Positions 5,403 through 6,063 of a stretch of 6,063 nucleotides of DNA are shown here, in pieces. Numbering within the stretch: position 1 is the stretch's first letter; every line of letters starts with the position of its first letter. The notes under the pieces are model-generated. The model searched no databases, was not told the origin of the DNA, and saw only the letters and a program-made list of their open reading frames with translations. The position numbers were made by a program, and so were the translations under genes. This stretch comes from JAVVSR01 sp964604875 (GTDB lineage: Bacteria > Bacillota > Clostridia > Christensenellales > CAG-917), in the NCBI GenBank assembly GCA_964604875.1, contig CAZSAC010000062.1:1-6063 (forward strand). Reading direction: 5' to 3'.

Positions 5403-5431
5403 TTGACTTAAGCTAAATGGTATGATAAAAT
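5403..5431 (+). promoter_or_regulatory. Putative promoter of the PIG-L/LmbE gene
   Basis: TTGACT (5403-5408), a 17-base spacer and TAAAAT (5426-5431), starting 7 bases after the birA stop. A transcript would begin near 5438 and include the AGGGGG ribosome binding site. No terminator hairpin was seen between birA and this point, so read-through from birA is also possible. Confidence 0.5.
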
Positions 5432-5452
5432 TTTCTATATTAGGGGGCGAAA

Positions 5453-6063
5453 ATGTTTAAAGCCATATTGAAAAAAATAGTGCCGATTCCCAAAATTGAG
5501 GATTATTCAACCTTCCTCTTTGTAGGCCCTCACCCCGATGATATTGAAGTAGGCGCGGGCGCAACTGTCGCCAAGCTGGTTGAGCTTGGGAAGAAAGTAA
5601 GCTTTTTAGTTTGCACCGACGGAAGATGCGGAAGCGCAAATCCCAACGACGACCCCGAGCAAATCATTAAAATCCGAAAAGAAGAAACGCTTGCCTCAGC
5701 CAAAATTTTGGGCGTGACGGACGTCATTATGCTACCTTTTCACGACGGCGGGTTTTATTCCGTGGAGGAGCTTAGGCTGGAAATTATGAAGGTTTTGGCA
5801 AAGGTTAAGCCCGACGTGGTTTTTACTGCCGACTATACATTGCATAACGAGTGTCACCCCGACCACCTAAAAACGGGCGAGGCAACCACTCAGGCATATA
5901 TGAGCTGTCCGTTTATCCATATGATGAGGGAGCAGGGCATTGATGAAGTTTCCGATACGCCGGTTATAGCGTATTATTATACGTCCAAGCCAAATTCCTA
6001 TGTCAAAATAAGCTCCAAACAATATCAAAAGCGTATGGACGCCCTTAATTGCTTTAAATCACA
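5453..6063 (+). CDS. PIG-L/LmbE-family zinc-dependent deacetylase (3' end missing)
   Basis: The gene runs off the right edge after 203 codons. PIG-L/LmbE proteins are zinc hydrolases that usually remove the acetyl group from N-acetylglucosamine-linked substrates, for example in bacillithiol or mycothiol synthesis, glycolipid or antibiotic pathways. The family signature is complete in the visible part: PHPDD (residues 26-30, with His27 and Asp30 as zinc ligands and Asp29 as the likely general base), TDGRCG (55-60), RKEE (75-78) followed by a helix ending in ILGV, HDGG (97-100), and HxxxHPDH (131-138), where His138 is the probable third zinc ligand. The gene begins with ATG, with AGGGGG at 5442-5447 five bases upstream. 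There is no signal peptide, so it is probably cytoplasmic. The substrate cannot be told from this sequence; a BshB-like role is possible but no bacillithiol gene is next to it. Confidence 0.93.
   Translation, partial: MFKAILKKIVPIPKIEDYSTFLFVGPHPDDIEVGAGATVAKLVELGKKVSFLVCTDGRCGSANPNDDPEQIIKIRKEETLASAKILGVTDVIMLPFHDGGFYSVEELRLEIMKVLAKVKPDVVFTADYTLHNECHPDHLKTGEATTQAYMSCPFIHMMREQGIDEVSDTPVIAYYYTSKPNSYVKISSKQYQKRMDALNCFKS

Noticed and set aside
5457..5727. Two minus-strand open frames at the start of the PIG-L/LmbE gene
   Set aside because: The plus-strand frame carries the complete zinc-hydrolase signature; the antisense frames have none.
1..6063. CRISPR array, tRNA or rRNA genes, insertion sequence or phage elements
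   Set aside because: No regularly spaced repeats, cloverleaf-like sequences, transposase motifs or terminal inverted repeats were seen; the content is ordinary chromosomal genes.

Overview
The window looks like a piece of chromosome from a low-GC, strictly anaerobic Firmicute (Clostridia-like). Three things suggest this. Several promoters resemble sigma-A type (TTGACA or TTGACT, a 17-base spacer, then a TATAAT-like box). Purine-rich Shine-Dalgarno sites precede most starts. An oxygen-defence operon pairs a superoxide reductase with rubrerythrin, a pairing typical of anaerobes that rely on reductive rather than catalase-based detoxification. The species cannot be named from this sequence.

Layout. 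Positions 1-1730 (+) hold the 3' part of a large, cysteine-free, probably exported protein that I cannot assign to a family; its start lies outside the window. It ends in a hairpin terminator and converges on a minus-strand classical short-chain dehydrogenase/reductase (1817-2728), which has its own back-to-back terminator and a near-consensus promoter at 2773-2801. An AT-rich, A-tract-phased intergenic region follows, then a small unknown plus-strand gene (2910-3155) with a good ribosome binding site.

Positions 3208-4515 (-) form a compact operon transcribed in the order perR-like Fur-family regulator, desulfoferrodoxin/superoxide reductase, rubrerythrin, with gaps of 13 and 20 bases. Its promoter (TTGACA-17-TATGAT) overlaps a 17/19 match to the classical Fur box, so the regulator very probably represses its own operon. 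Superoxide reductase turns superoxide into hydrogen peroxide and rubrerythrin reduces that peroxide to water. The regulator carries the PerR metal-ligand set and would release the operon when oxidised or metal-depleted.

Divergent from this operon is birA (4671-5396, +), a biotin protein ligase lacking the N-terminal DNA-binding domain. Its promoter places the predicted transcript start at or next to the ATG, so the mRNA appears to be leaderless. A second plus-strand gene, cut by the window end (5453-6063), encodes a PIG-L/LmbE-family zinc deacetylase with its own promoter and ribosome binding site.

No RNA genes, CRISPR arrays, insertion sequences or phage genes were seen. The most notable points are a PerR-type sensor paired with a Fur-type operator, the apparent leaderless birA transcript, the orphan 81-residue gene, and the unassigned large exported protein.
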